From NCBI GenBank assembly GCA_963748545.1, contig CAVVJO010000003.1, positions 434,001 to 498,000 on the forward strand: DNA of 64,000 nt. The letters are read 5' to 3'. The notes below the pieces were generated by a model that saw only the letters and a list, made by a program, of their open reading frames with translations, made no database searches and was not told where the DNA came from. The stretch is from Roseiarcus sp963748545 (GTDB taxonomy: Bacteria; Pseudomonadota; Alphaproteobacteria; Rhizobiales; Beijerinckiaceae). Positions 17,074 to 26,643 of this stretch are shown here, in pieces; position 1 is the first letter of the stretch; each line of letters starts with the position of its first letter. The position numbers were made by a program, and so were the translations under genes.

Positions 17074-17896
17074 ATGGCTTCGAGTCTGTTCGCCGCCGCC
17101 GCCGTTGGCCTTATTCTGAGCGGGGCCGCCGCGGCCGCGCCGCTTGCATCGCATCGGGCAGCCTATGACATATCGCTGATCGATCCGGATTCTCCGCCTT
17201 TGGGGTCGGTCCAGACTCCCGTGGCGGCGACGGGGCTCATCGCTTATGAGTTTCGTGGTTCCGCCTGCGACGGCTATACGTCGAGCTTCCGCCAGATGAC
17301 CGAGATGGAGCGGAGCGAGGGCGACCCGATCGCGATGGACGTCAAGGCCACCTCGTTTGAGGCGGGAGACGGGGCGTCTATGCGGTTCACGATCGACACC
17401 AAAGGCGTCCAGGACGCCCCGCCGATCGCGGGGACGGCGACCCGAGGCGCCAACGACGATCTCAGGGTCGAGTTGACGGAGCCGAAAGCCAAGACGATCG
17501 ACTTCGGTCACGACGTCCTGTTTCCGACGCAGCACGTCGAACGGTTGATCGACGCCGCGAAAGGCGGCGGGGGGGCGTTTCAGGCTCGTGTCTATGACGG
17601 CTCGGACACGGGCGCGAAGATCTACGCGACCATGGCGGTGATCGGCAAGGAGGCGACCAAGCCGAGCGAAGACTTCGAGCAACACGTCCGCGCTCAAGGA
17701 TGTTCGCCGCTGGCCGGTGGTCGTCTCTTATTTCAACGAGGCGTCCAAGGACTCAGCGCCTGAATATACGCTGTCCTATGATCTCTACGAGAATGGGGTG
17801 TCGGGCAGTCTCAAGCTGGACTATGGGACGTTCGCGCTCAGCGCGCGTCTCCGCAAGCTCGAAATCCTGCCGAACTCCGCCTGCGCCAAGCCATAG
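17074..17896 (+). CDS. eipB: Cell envelope integrity protein EipB (DUF1849), frameshifted
   Basis: EipB is a periplasmic beta-spiral protein needed for envelope integrity in Brucella and relatives. The product begins at ATG 17074 (GGAGA upstream) with a signal peptide ending near AAAAAPLAS. The body contains LASHRAAYDISL and FRGSACDGYTS, and after a +1 shift near 17670-17690 continues RRWPVVVSYFNE and YDLYENGVSGSLKLDYG. The two cysteines that form the conserved disulfide are SACDG early and NSACAKP at the very C-terminus, the latter present only if the shift is corrected. That argues for a sequencing error rather than decay. Confidence 0.82.
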
Positions 17897-17905
17897 CGGC
17901 CGTCT

Positions 17906-19207
17906 TCACGGTTTGGGCCTTGCCGCGCGAAAGGCCAGTCCGCGTTCGACCGCGTCGGCGCCGAACTTGTCCCGCAACGCCGCAATCGCCGCCTCGCGCA
18001 TCGTCTCGCAACTCCTGTCGCCATCGACGAGATCGGCGCCGTCGGCTGCTGAGGCCGGTCCGAGATCGGTTGCGGCGACGCCGATCAGTCGATAAGCGGT
18101 TCCTTCCGGCTGCGCGTCCAAGAGAGCGCGAGCGGTTGCAAACAGCCGGGGCGCAAGTTGAGTGGGAGGAAGGCCGGCGCGACTGCGGGTGCGCAAGCTG
18201 AAATCCGGCAAGCGCAGCTTCAACGTGATTCCGCCCGCGGAGAGACCGGCTCTGCGCAGTCGGGCCGCCACACGGTCGCAGTGGCGGAGCAGCACGCGGG
18301 TCAATTCGTCCCGGTCGCGGACATCGACATCGAACGTCGTTTCGCTCGAGATGCTTTTGGTCTCGCGATCGGGGCTTACGCGGCGCTCGTCGATCCCTTG
18401 GGCGAGCCGCCACAGCCGGCGCCCGTCGTCGCCGAGACTCTTCCACGCTGCGCTCTCGTCCATCCGCTGAAGATCGCCAATCAGTCGGAAACCCAGTTGC
18501 TCCAATTTCCGCTGGCCCGCCTTGCCAACACCCCAAAGCCGGCCGATCCCCTGCGGCGCGAGCCACGCCTTCGCCTCGTCCCGTCGAAGAACGGCAAAGC
18601 CGCGCGGCTTGTCGAGTTCCGAGGCCATCTTCGCCAGGAACTTGCAGTAGCTCAAGCCAACCGAGACGGTCACCCCGACCTCGCGTTCAATCCGACGAGC
18701 AAAGCGCGCAAGCGTCTCGGCCGCGTCCGCCCCATTTGCCCCCTCGCAGCCGGAGAGGTCGAGGAAGGCCTCGTCGATCGAAAGCGGTTCGACCAGAGGG
18801 GTCAGCTCCTCCATTTGCGCGCGGATCTCCCTGCCGACGCGGACGTATTTCGCCATGTCTGGGGAGAGGACCACGGCAGCGGGACATAGGGCTCTCGCCC
18901 GCGCCATCGGCATGGCCGAGCGCACGCCATACGTGCGCGCGAGGTAGCAGCAGGTCGAAACCACGCCGCGCGTTCCTGTTCCGCCGACGATTAGCGGCTT
19001 GTCCCGAAGGGCCGGATCGTCGCGCTTCTCGACCGAGGCATAGAACGCGTCACAGTCGACATGGGCGACGTTCAGTCCGGCGGCCGCTTTGAGATCGACC
19101 GCCCTGGGCGAGCCGCAACTCGGACAGCGCATCGATTCGTCCGACCGCCGGACGAGGCAATCCCGACACAGAATGGCCTGCCAAAGGGTCGGGCCTCCGC
19201 TGCTCAT
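17906..19207 (-). CDS. dinB: DNA polymerase IV (Y-family)
   Basis: This is a 433-residue Y-family translesion polymerase. The catalytic acidic residues are in AHVDCDAFYASVEKRDDP and PLSIDEAFLDL; helix-hairpin-helix and little-finger regions follow. A Cys-rich N-terminus (LCRDC then RCPSCG) forms a small zinc-ribbon-like extension seen in Rhizobiales DinB proteins. The start overlaps the end of the upstream DUF3572 gene by an ATGA. No SOS box is visible upstream of the pair. Confidence 0.93.
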   Translation of the reverse strand: MSSGGPTLWQAILCRDCLVRRSDESMRCPSCGSPRAVDLKAAAGLNVAHVDCDAFYASVEKRDDPALRDKPLIVGGTGTRGVVSTCCYLARTYGVRSAMPMARARALCPAAVVLSPDMAKYVRVGREIRAQMEELTPLVEPLSIDEAFLDLSGCEGANGADAAETLARFARRIEREVGVTVSVGLSYCKFLAKMASELDKPRGFAVLRRDEAKAWLAPQGIGRLWGVGKAGQRKLEQLGFRLIGDLQRMDESAAWKSLGDDGRRLWRLAQGIDERRVSPDRETKSISSETTFDVDVRDRDELTRVLLRHCDRVAARLRRAGLSAGGITLKLRLPDFSLRTRSRAGLPPTQLAPRLFATARALLDAQPEGTAYRLIGVAATDLGPASAADGADLVDGDRSCETMREAAIAALRDKFGADAVERGLAFRAARPKP

Positions 19208-19512
19208 GGCGCGCCTGTCGAGGGCGGCCCGCGAAGCGCCTCGAACGCCCGCATGACCGCTTCGGGCCGGAGACCCTTCTCAGCAGCGAACGCGACCATG
19301 AGCCGCTCGTCGCCGACGAGATAGTCGAGAACCGAGACAAGGAACCCGGGATCGGCGGCCGCTCGTCGAAGATTGTGCGGGCCGAGGCCTGTGATCGCGA
19401 GAAATCGCTCGAGGCGCGTCTCGTCAGCGGCCAAAAAGCCCAGCGCTTCAACCGCCAAATTGCGTTCTGCATCGGCGCCTGTGGACGAACGCTCACGCGC
19501 GGGTCCGCGCAT
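19204..19512 (-). CDS. DUF3572 family protein
   Basis: This small helical protein of 102 residues matches DUF3572, found beside divK and dinB in Rhizobiales. Typical segments are AVEALGFLAADETRLERFLA, LGPHNLRRAAADPGFL and VLDYLVGDERLMVAF. There is no signal peptide or membrane segment, and the function is unknown. Its last bases overlap the dinB start (ATGA), so the two are translationally coupled, and it is divergent from divK. The ATG at 19512 is the likely start. Confidence 0.85.
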   Translation of the reverse strand: MRGPARERSSTGADAERNLAVEALGFLAADETRLERFLAITGLGPHNLRRAAADPGFLVSVLDYLVGDERLMVAFAAEKGLRPEAVMRAFEALRGPPSTGAP

Positions 19513-19593
19513 CGTCTGATTCTCCCTTTTGTAAGGTGTATGGGATAAGGTTGTTAGCGCCAATGCGCTTCGCGCCGCCTCTGGAAATCCGCC

Positions 19594-19974
19594 ATGTCGA
19601 AGACTGTCCTCATTGTCGAAGACAACGAGCTCAACATGAAGCTTTTCAATGATCTCGTCGAGACTCGCGGCCACAAGATTGTGCAGACCCGGAGTGGCGT
19701 CGAGGCGGTGGACATCGCGCGCCGGCACCGTCCGGACCTCATTTTGATGGACATCCAGCTCCCCGAGGTCTCGGGGCTCGAGGTGACTCAGTGGCTCAAG
19801 GACGACGAGGAGCTCCGGCACATTCCCGTGGTCGCCATCACCGCCTTCGCCATGAAGGGCGATGAGGAGAAAATTCTTCGGGGTGGGTGCGAGGCCTATC
19901 TTTCAAAGCCGATTTCTGTGGCCAAGTTTTTCGAAACGATCGACCACTTCCTCGGGGCGCCCGCCAAGGTATGA
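19594..19974 (+). CDS. divK: Single-domain response regulator DivK
   Basis: DivK is a stand-alone receiver that, when phosphorylated by PleC/DivJ-type kinases, controls CtrA and the cell cycle. The 126-residue sequence shows the acidic pair in VLIVEDNELN, the phospho-acceptor Asp53 in LMDIQLPEVSG, the Thr in VVAITAFAMKGDE and the Lys in YLSKPISV. The gene is divergent from DUF3572-dinB, a classic Rhizobiales arrangement. The usual downstream partner pleD is absent; a manganese catalase follows instead. Confidence 0.94.
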   Translation: MSKTVLIVEDNELNMKLFNDLVETRGHKIVQTRSGVEAVDIARRHRPDLILMDIQLPEVSGLEVTQWLKDDEELRHIPVVAITAFAMKGDEEKILRGGCEAYLSKPISVAKFFETIDHFLGAPAKV

Positions 19975-20382
19975 CGAAGGTCGGCTCCAGTCGAGGTGGT
20001 ATCTCGGCGCGGATTAAGTCAGGGGCAGGGCGGCAAGCGCTTCGGGCGCTCGCTTCCGACCGACCAGCGCGGGCATGTCGATATGAATAGGCGGCCGCCT
20101 TGCCCACGCCTGTGGAACCGTCGGGCTGCGGCGTGAATGGTTTCCGAGAGGCGCGATAGCCCGACAGACCCAAAACCAGCGACTCTACGAATTCAGCACA
20201 GGACGAGGTTCGGACTGAAAGGGCGGACCGCAGGTTCGGGCGCCCGCGATGCGAGGTCGGCAGCAGCGGAACCAATACCTCAACGCGACGTTTCGCAGGG
20301 GCAAACGTTCGACGAGCCCGAGAAGCGTCGTTCGCGACTTCCCGAGAATCCAGGCAGCTTCACTCGCGAAGAGGAAAATCTT
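19975..20382. other. Gene-free stretch between divK and the Mn catalase
   Basis: Reading frames extend into this 408-bp segment from the catalase gene, but their composition is not protein-like and I see no start supported by a ribosome-binding site. No pleD remnant is recognisable. It should contain the divK terminator and the catalase promoter. Confidence 0.35.
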
Positions 20383-21136
20383 ATGTTTCTACACCGCAAG
20401 GAGCTAATTCAACCCGTTAACGTCGGGACGCCTGACGCCCGTTTTGGCACATACCTACTCGAGCAGTTTGGAGGCGCTACCGGCGAATTGACCGCCGCGC
20501 TGCAGTACTGGGTGCAGTCGTTCCACGTCGAGAATGCTGGAATACGGGACATGCTCCAGGACATCGCGATCGAGGAATTCAGCCACCTCGAAATGGTCGG
20601 CAAACTGATCGCTCAGCACACCAGCAAGCTTGATCAGGAATCAGTCCACAACGCGCCTTTGTTTAAGATCAAGGGCGGCGGCCCGCATTTTCTCGATAGT
20701 CAGGGCAGCTGCTGGACCGCCGCCTATATCAACGAGGGCGGGAACGTCGTTCGCGATCTCAGGGCGAATATCGCGGCGGAAGCTGGCGCGCGGCAGACTT
20801 ATGAGGCTCTGATCAACGCCAGCGAGGACGAGGGCACCAAGAAGACCTTGCACCATCTCCTCACGCGGGAGATCACTCACGCCAACATGTTCATGAAGGC
20901 GCTCGAACTCGATGGGCAAGCTCGATGATCCCTTCTTCGGCAACATCCCGCCCGACGACACCGTGAAGCTCGTCTTCAATCTCTCGCAAGAGGATGATTT
21001 TCGCGGCCCCTGGAACGAGGAGCCCGATTTCGAGTATGTGGCCGTACCGCAGCCAGAGGGCGGGATGCCGGCGGCTCCGATCAACGCCGACGACGAAGGC
21101 CACAAGGCGTCCGCACGGAGAGGGCGCAAGCGGTAA
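20383..21136 (+). CDS. Manganese catalase family protein, frameshifted
   Basis: This is a ferritin-like dimanganese catalase that disproportionates hydrogen peroxide in the cytoplasm. The metal ligands fall in ELTAALQYWVQSF (Glu), IEEFSHLEMVGKL (Glu and His), AEAGARQTYEAL (Glu) and REITHANMF (His). The start at 20383 has GAGGA before it. A +1 shift near 20912 interrupts the frame; the true C-terminus continues as MGKLDDPFFGNIPPDDTVKL and FRGPWNEEPDFEYV, typical for the family. At roughly 250 residues it is a short-type member. Confidence 0.83.
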
Positions 21137-21184
21137 AAACCTTTGGTTTCGCTGCACGAAGGGGGGCCCGCGCGGACGCGGCCC

Positions 21185-21841
21185 TTAGTTCAGCTTCATC
21201 TCGGGAACGTCGCTCTCGATGATCAGCTTCGCGCCGGTCGCCTTGATGATGTCCTCGACCGTCGCGCCTGGGCCCCTCTCCATCAGCACAAGCCCTTTCT
21301 CGGTCGGCTTGATCACCGCCATCTCTGTGACGATCAAGCTCACACGGCGCGTGGCGGTCAAAGGCAGCGTGCAACGCTCGACGATCTTGTGAGCCCCCTT
21401 GGCCGTGTGGACCATGGCCACGATGACAGCTTTCGCCCCGGCCACGAGGTCCATCGCGCCGCCCATGCCCGGAACCATCTTGCCGGGCACCATCCAATTG
21501 GCGAGGTAGCCCCGTTCGTCGACCTGAAGGCCGCCGAGCACGGTCATATCGAGATGGCCGCCGCGGATGAGTGCGAAGCTCATCGCGCTGTCGATCGAGG
21601 CGGCGCCGGGCATCGCAGTGACGAATCCGCCGCCGGCGTCTGTGAGATCCTCGTCCTCCATCCCCTCGGGCGGGCGCGGGCCGAGGCCCACGACGCCGTT
21701 CTCGGCCTGGAAGAACACGTGCACGTCCTTCGGCAGGAAGTTGGCGACGATGCTCGGCAGGCCGATGCCGAGATTGACGAGCATCTCCGGCTTGATTTCC
21801 TGGGCGACGCGCTGAGCGATGATGTCTTTGTCGTCCATCAT
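21185..21841 (-). CDS. 3-oxoacid CoA-transferase, subunit B
   Basis: This beta subunit of a succinyl/acetyl-CoA:3-oxoacid CoA-transferase forms the active enzyme with the upstream subunit. The catalytic Glu lies in FFQAENGVVGLGP, and the GGHLDMTVLGGLQVDERG and ANWMVPGKMVPGMGGAMDL blocks are family hallmarks. Length (218 residues) is normal. The start overlaps the stop of the A subunit. The pair could activate acetoacetate or other 3-oxoacids, fitting the PHB metabolism suggested by phaC, but substrate cannot be read from sequence. Confidence 0.92.
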   Translation of the reverse strand: MMDDKDIIAQRVAQEIKPEMLVNLGIGLPSIVANFLPKDVHVFFQAENGVVGLGPRPPEGMEDEDLTDAGGGFVTAMPGAASIDSAMSFALIRGGHLDMTVLGGLQVDERGYLANWMVPGKMVPGMGGAMDLVAGAKAVIVAMVHTAKGAHKIVERCTLPLTATRRVSLIVTEMAVIKPTEKGLVLMERGPGATVEDIIKATGAKLIIESDVPEMKLN

Positions 21842-22491
21842 AGGGCCCTTTCCAAGAGGTGGGTGACGAGCACACCCGGCGTCTTGACGTCATCGGGAGA
21901 GATGACGCCAACCGGCACGATGTGATGCGGCTCGGCGATGACGATCTCGCCCGCGAGCGCCATGATGGGATTAAAGTTGTGGGCAGTCAGCGAATATTCG
22001 AGATTGCCGTAATAGTCGGACTGCTTGCACCCGATGAGGGCGAAATCGCCCCGAATCGGCTTTTCAAGCAGGTAGGGCTTGCCGTCGACTTCGATGATCT
22101 GCTTGCCTTTCTCCACCAGCGTACCGATGCCGGTGGCGGTGAGGACGCCGCCCAAGCCCACGCCGCCCGCGCGAATGCGCTCGACCAGCGTTCCCTGCGG
22201 CGCGAGTTCCACCTCGATCTCGCCGGATATCATCTTCTTCTGCGTCTCGGGATTGAGCCCGATGTGCGAGGCGATCAGCTTGCTGACCGCGCCGGCCGAG
22301 ATGAGCTTGCCGATGCCCTTGCCCGGCATGGCGGTGTCGTTGGCGACGATGGTCAGGTTCTTCACGCCGCGCTTGACCATGGCGTCGATAAGCCGGTGCG
22401 GGGAGCCGACCCCCATGAAGCCGCCGATCAGGCAGACCGATCCGTCCGGGATCAGGGCTGCAGCGGCCTCTGCGGATAACGCGGTTTTCAT
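21838..22491 (-). CDS. 3-oxoacid CoA-transferase, subunit A
   Basis: This is the alpha subunit of the CoA-transferase. It has the glycine-rich CoA-binding motif LIGGFMGVGSPHRLIDAM near the N-terminus, TIVANDTAMPGKGIGKL, and the internal APQGTLVERIRAGGVGLGG loop. At 217 residues it has normal length. It is the promoter-proximal gene of a two-gene operon and overlaps the B subunit by four bases. Confidence 0.92.
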   Translation of the reverse strand: MKTALSAEAAAALIPDGSVCLIGGFMGVGSPHRLIDAMVKRGVKNLTIVANDTAMPGKGIGKLISAGAVSKLIASHIGLNPETQKKMISGEIEVELAPQGTLVERIRAGGVGLGGVLTATGIGTLVEKGKQIIEVDGKPYLLEKPIRGDFALIGCKQSDYYGNLEYSLTAHNFNPIMALAGEIVIAEPHHIVPVGVISPDDVKTPGVLVTHLLERAL

Positions 22492-22722
22492 GAGACTGTC
22501 CCCTCTGGGGCCCGCGCGAAACGCTGCGCGCGCCCGCCATCCCTAGTTGATCTCCGGCCGAAGCGGAATGCGGAAATGGCGGGCTTTTTGTCGCGGGCCC
22601 GCACGATCGACCGGGCTCAAAGTCGCCGGGCGGCCTGACAGGCGTGTGACGGTTGACGGGAGCCCGCGGCTGCGCGCATGGGTCCTTTTGCGCCCCCAAG
22701 GCGCAAGCAAGGAAGTACGCCG

Positions 22723-23352
22723 ATGCCCGAACCCGTCTCGCCCGCGGCGATGTGGGACGAACGTTACCGGCAGGACGCTTACGCCTACGGACTCGTGCCG
22801 AATGGCTTTCTCGCCGCCCAGGCGCATCGGCTGAAGGCGGGCCAGCGCGCGCTTGTGCCGGGAGACGGGGAAGGGCGAAACGGGGTGTGGCTTGCGGGTC
22901 AGGGGCTGGCGGTCGACACCCTCGACCTCTCCGCCTTCGGCGTCGCCAAGGCGAAGGCGTTGGCCCAAGAGCGTGGGTTGGCGCTCAACGCGACTCAGGC
23001 CGACGCGCTTCGATGGGACTGGCCCAAGGCGCGTTACGACCTGGTCGCGCTGATCTATCTCCACCTCGTCGAACCCGAGCGGCGCATTGTCCACGCCAAG
23101 GCGCTCAAGAGCCTGAAGCCCGGCGGCCTGATCGTGCTCGAGGCGTTTCGGCCCGAGCAATTGCTCCGTCACGCCGCCGGAGCGCGCGGCGGCCCGCGCG
23201 ACAAAGCGTTGCTTTATTCGGTCGAGACGCTGCGCGAGGATTTTGCGGGCGAGGGCATCTTGGTCCTCGAGGCGGCCGAAGCGCAGGTCGACGAGGGTCA
23301 TCTGCATGTCGGCGAGAGCGCGGTCGTGCGGGCGGTGGTGCAAAAGCGGTAG
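22723..23352 (+). CDS. Class I SAM-dependent methyltransferase (TehB-like)
   Basis: The 209-residue protein starts MPEPVSPAAMWDERYRQD, a hallmark of the small TehB/thiopurine-like methyltransferases, and has the SAM motif ALVPGDGEGRNGVWLAGQG followed by the acidic end of strand 2 in VDTLDLSAFGVAKAK. The C-terminal half has LKSLKPGGLIVLEAF. AAGGAAG precedes the ATG at 22723. Substrate is unknown; homologues act on small toxic molecules. It stands alone between the CoA-transferase operon and the DUF1254 gene. Confidence 0.82.
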   Translation: MPEPVSPAAMWDERYRQDAYAYGLVPNGFLAAQAHRLKAGQRALVPGDGEGRNGVWLAGQGLAVDTLDLSAFGVAKAKALAQERGLALNATQADALRWDWPKARYDLVALIYLHLVEPERRIVHAKALKSLKPGGLIVLEAFRPEQLLRHAAGARGGPRDKALLYSVETLREDFAGEGILVLEAAEAQVDEGHLHVGESAVVRAVVQKR

Positions 23353-23419
23353 TACGTCACCACCACGATCATAAAGGGCCACGAAGACTTCGTCCGCCTC
23401 TGTGCCCCCTGCGGTGAGC

Positions 23420-24850
23420 CTATCCCACCCGCTTTATCCCCGGTGGCTTCCAGGTTCCGGCGCCGAGCGGCAGGATCGAGGGCGGGGTGGTTTTCGGCCA
23501 GTAGAGGCGCATGACCATGTAGATCGGTCCCGCCGGCGCGGGCAGCCAATTCGACTCCTTGTCCGGTCCAGGCGATGCGTTCTGGATGTAGAGCGTGATC
23601 GAACCGTCGGGGTTCTTCTTCAGGTCCGGCAGCATGGGGGAGTTGATCAGGTAGCGATCGATCGGGTTCTGGACCAGAAGCTGGGTCTTTCCGTCGTACA
23701 TGGTCACGGACCAGAAGGCATTGACGGGCGGTAGCCCGTCGGCCGGGAAGGCCAGCGTATACTTGCTCTTCCCGTCAAGCGTGCGTCCCCGCTCATCGGT
23801 GCGGGCGAAGGGATAGGCGGCCTCGATTGGATCGTTGGCGTAGATGCCCCCCTTGGCGACCGCCGCGCGCTTCAGCCAGTCTCCGTTGAAGGACGAGGCG
23901 TCGCCGCCGGCGAGGCCCAGGCGCCATCCGTTGACGGTCTTGCCCGAGAGGTTGATCACGTCGTCGATCCGCCGGTCGGCCATCTTCATACCCACGAGAA
24001 TCTGAAGGCGATCGTCAAGCTTGAGGCTTTCGATGTTGAAAGGCTTGCCCGCCTCGACGCCGATTTTGGCGAGGTCGGCGCGAATCGCGTCTTCGTTCTG
24101 CGCCGGCGGCATGAATTGCATCATGAAGGCGACGTACTGGAAAAAATTCTTATTCGCGAGATCGTCGTCGATCTTCGGGAACTCAATCGTGGGAGCCGCC
24201 GAGGGCGCGGGCTGATTGAGAAAGGCCGAGAGCGGCTGCGCCTTGTAGCCGTCCTGCACTTTATGGACGTTGTCGAGGTCGGCCGGGTTGAAGAGCTGGG
24301 TGCGGAAGATCGCAAGCGAGTGCTGCGAACTCGACTTGAACACCTTCTTGACGCCCGCCGGCGTCTCGCCGCGCCAGTTCGGCCCGACCACGAGATAGTC
24401 GCCGGCGTCGCTGCCGGTCGCGCGCGAGCCGATATAGCCGTAGTTGTATGTGCCGCTGTCGATCAACTGCACGGAGTAATAACGCTTGGGATCGACCGCA
24501 GGGACGCTGATGACCATCGGCTCCGCGCGTAGGTCCAACCAGACGATCGAATAGGGCGTATCGGCGTTCGGCGTGACGACCGCCGTGTCCTTGTAGGTGA
24601 ACGTGTCGCGGGCATGGGCGAGGGTGTTGAACGGCGCCTTGTACTGGCCGGACTCTTTGTCGATCGCGAACTTGTACATGATCGCATAATTCATCACGAT
24701 CGGCAGGCCGTAGGCGAAGCCGTTCTGGGCGATGTCGACCGCCTGGAACATTCCCGGCCGCGCGTTCTGGGCGAGAGCAGCCTCAGGAAGGGCGGAAGCC
24801 AGGGCGCCAGCAGCGCCGAAACGAAGAAGGTCGCGTTTCGTCAGGTTCAT
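23420..24850 (-). CDS. DUF1254/DUF1214 domain-containing exported protein
   Basis: The 476-residue product has an N-terminal export signal (MNLTKRDLLRFGAAGALASA, then ALAQ) that resembles a Tat signal with Lys-Arg in place of Arg-Arg. DUF1254 follows (NADTPYSIVWLDLRAEP, VQLIDSGTYNYGYIGSRATG), and DUF1214 forms the C-terminal third (PPVNAFWSVTMYDGKTQLL, SITLYIQNASPG). The family is periplasmic and common in proteobacteria, without a settled function. No partner gene is obvious. Confidence 0.87.
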   Translation of the reverse strand: MNLTKRDLLRFGAAGALASALPEAALAQNARPGMFQAVDIAQNGFAYGLPIVMNYAIMYKFAIDKESGQYKAPFNTLAHARDTFTYKDTAVVTPNADTPYSIVWLDLRAEPMVISVPAVDPKRYYSVQLIDSGTYNYGYIGSRATGSDAGDYLVVGPNWRGETPAGVKKVFKSSSQHSLAIFRTQLFNPADLDNVHKVQDGYKAQPLSAFLNQPAPSAAPTIEFPKIDDDLANKNFFQYVAFMMQFMPPAQNEDAIRADLAKIGVEAGKPFNIESLKLDDRLQILVGMKMADRRIDDVINLSGKTVNGWRLGLAGGDASSFNGDWLKRAAVAKGGIYANDPIEAAYPFARTDERGRTLDGKSKYTLAFPADGLPPVNAFWSVTMYDGKTQLLVQNPIDRYLINSPMLPDLKKNPDGSITLYIQNASPGPDKESNWLPAPAGPIYMVMRLYWPKTTPPSILPLGAGTWKPPGIKRVG

Positions 24851-25017
24851 TGAGGCCCCCCGGGCGTGACTTGAGCGGCGGCACAGAAGCACGCGGCGAC
24901 GACGAGGACAATAAGCGGCGCAGAGCTTAGAAGGAGCGGGTCCTAGCGGAGAGAGCGCGTCTCGCGCTACCGAACCGTCCATAGACGAGGGCGAGCCGTG
25001 AGGCGCAGTCCCTCCGG

Positions 25018-25707
25018 CTAGTGTTCGCAGTCCTGATAGAATTCGGGGTACCGGCGCTTGTCGACCTTCTCGCCCCAGGCGTTGTTGGGGACCTGCGCGT
25101 AAGCGGCGTCGGCATAGTCCTGCCGAAGAACCGTGAAAGTTGGCTGCGGACCGGTGTAATCGACGATCCAGAAGTAGTCGTAGTTCTTACCCTCCCATTT
25201 CGCCGGCGGGCTCGCTCCGGGAATCTGGTCGAGCTTGAGCAACGACCTAAACGTGTTTGTCTCCTCTTGCCCCGAAGAGTCTTCTTCGGCGATGTGTTTG
25301 TGCTCCCAAACGACAACCACGACCTTGCCGTCGTACTCTGGCTGATCGAGCGCGGCAGCGGCTGCCTGGGTCTCCGTGTCGAGATCGCCATCGGAAAATA
25401 CCGTGAGGTTCTCGCCCCAGCTGTCGGCCGAGGGCTGGGCGGTCTTTTGCGTATGCTTGGTAACCGCAAAAAAAGCGTCGGGCTTGCCGCCCGCCCCGAA
25501 GATTGCGTCGTTCAAGGGCGCGCCCTTGCCGAGGTACCGGGCCGCGAGCGCCTGAGCGCGCAGTTGCCCAACCGAGCAAAGCTCGGGACCGTCGGTCTTT
25601 TCCCCGTGACGCGAAATAACGATGCGCGCGGGATGCGCCGTCGCGACCTCGGCTCCGAGCAAGCCTGTGAGAGCGGCCGCTACGACCACCCTTGCCAACC
25701 TTGTCAT
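25018..25707 (-). CDS. Exported histidine phosphatase superfamily protein
   Basis: The 229-residue protein has a signal peptide (MTRLARVVVAAALTGLLGAE, then VATA) and the phosphohistidine signature RIVISRHGEKTDG. The second catalytic His is probably in VVVWEHKHIAEE. This is the pattern of periplasmic branch-1 histidine phosphatases with unknown substrate. It lies 30 bp downstream of xth in the same orientation, but no functional link is evident. Confidence 0.8.
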   Translation of the reverse strand: MTRLARVVVAAALTGLLGAEVATAHPARIVISRHGEKTDGPELCSVGQLRAQALAARYLGKGAPLNDAIFGAGGKPDAFFAVTKHTQKTAQPSADSWGENLTVFSDGDLDTETQAAAAALDQPEYDGKVVVVVWEHKHIAEEDSSGQEETNTFRSLLKLDQIPGASPPAKWEGKNYDYFWIVDYTGPQPTFTVLRQDYADAAYAQVPNNAWGEKVDKRRYPEFYQDCEH

Positions 25708-25736
25708 GTTCGCCTTCCCAGTTTGGCGCTTTGTGT

Positions 25737-26516
25737 TCAGACGCTGAGCTCGATTCGGATCGGCGTGTGGTCCGAGGCCTTGTCCCGTCCACGCATGGCC
25801 TTGTCGATCTCGACCGAAACCAGCCGGTCGGCGGCCTGCGGCGACAGCAGCAGGTGGTCAATGCGGATGCCGTTGTTCTTCTGCCAGGCGCCCGCCTGAT
25901 AGTCCCAGAACGTGTAGCAGCCGCCCGCATCCGTCGTCGCCCTTAAGGCGTCGGTCAGACCAAGCGCCATGAATTTGCGGTAGCTTTCGCGTGTCCTCGG
26001 CAGGAACAGCGCGTCCCGGGTCCATTGTTCGGGGACGGCGGCGTCGATCGGCTCGGGGATCACGTTGAAGTCGCCGGCGAGAACCAGCGGCTCCTCGTAC
26101 TCGAGCAGGCCCTTCGTGTGAACGATCAGCCGCTCCATGAAGCCGAGCTTATAAGGGTACTTCTCGGTGTCGGGCGGGTTGCCGTTCGGCAGATAGATGC
26201 TGGCGAGCCGGACGACGCCGCTATCAGTCGAAATGATCGCCTCGATGTAGCGCGACTGGACGTCCGCGTCGTCGCCCGGCAGGCCGCGGGTCACCTCGAA
26301 CGGACGTTTGGACAGGATCGCCACGCCGTTGAACCCCTTCTGTCCGTGCGTCTCGACGTTGTAGCCGAGCGCCTCGACTTCCAGCCGGGGGAACTGCTCA
26401 TCGAGGCACTTGATCTCCTGAAGGCAAAGTGCGTCGGGCGCGACGTCCCTCAGATAGTCGCAGAGATGGCCGATCCGCTGTCGGACGGAATTGACGTTCC
26501 AGGTGGCGATGCGCAA
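25737..26516 (-). CDS. xth: Exodeoxyribonuclease III / AP endonuclease
   Basis: This Mg-dependent exonuclease III family enzyme repairs abasic sites. Motifs are RIATWNVNSVRQRI, LCLQEIKC with the metal-binding Glu, LASIYLPNGNP, VLAGDFNVIPEPID, RIDHLLLSP and SDHTPIRIEL with the catalytic His. The likely start is a TTG at 26516 with GGAG upstream, giving 259 residues; upstream in-frame sequence does not look coding. In many Rhizobiales xth lies next to erpA, whereas here it is 22 kb away. Confidence 0.92.
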   Translation of the reverse strand: MRIATWNVNSVRQRIGHLCDYLRDVAPDALCLQEIKCLDEQFPRLEVEALGYNVETHGQKGFNGVAILSKRPFEVTRGLPGDDADVQSRYIEAIISTDSGVVRLASIYLPNGNPPDTEKYPYKLGFMERLIVHTKGLLEYEEPLVLAGDFNVIPEPIDAAVPEQWTRDALFLPRTRESYRKFMALGLTDALRATTDAGGCYTFWDYQAGAWQKNNGIRIDHLLLSPQAADRLVSVEIDKAMRGRDKASDHTPIRIELSV

Positions 26517-26643
26517 GCGCTCAAAACTCCGGGCAGGGCGAATCCAGAGGCCATCGTGACACGGGCCGCGCCGGAATGGGAGGGCGAAGCCGCCCACCGC
26601 CTATCCTGATGTTTGGGCCTGCCTCACCCGGCCCAAAGGGCGC

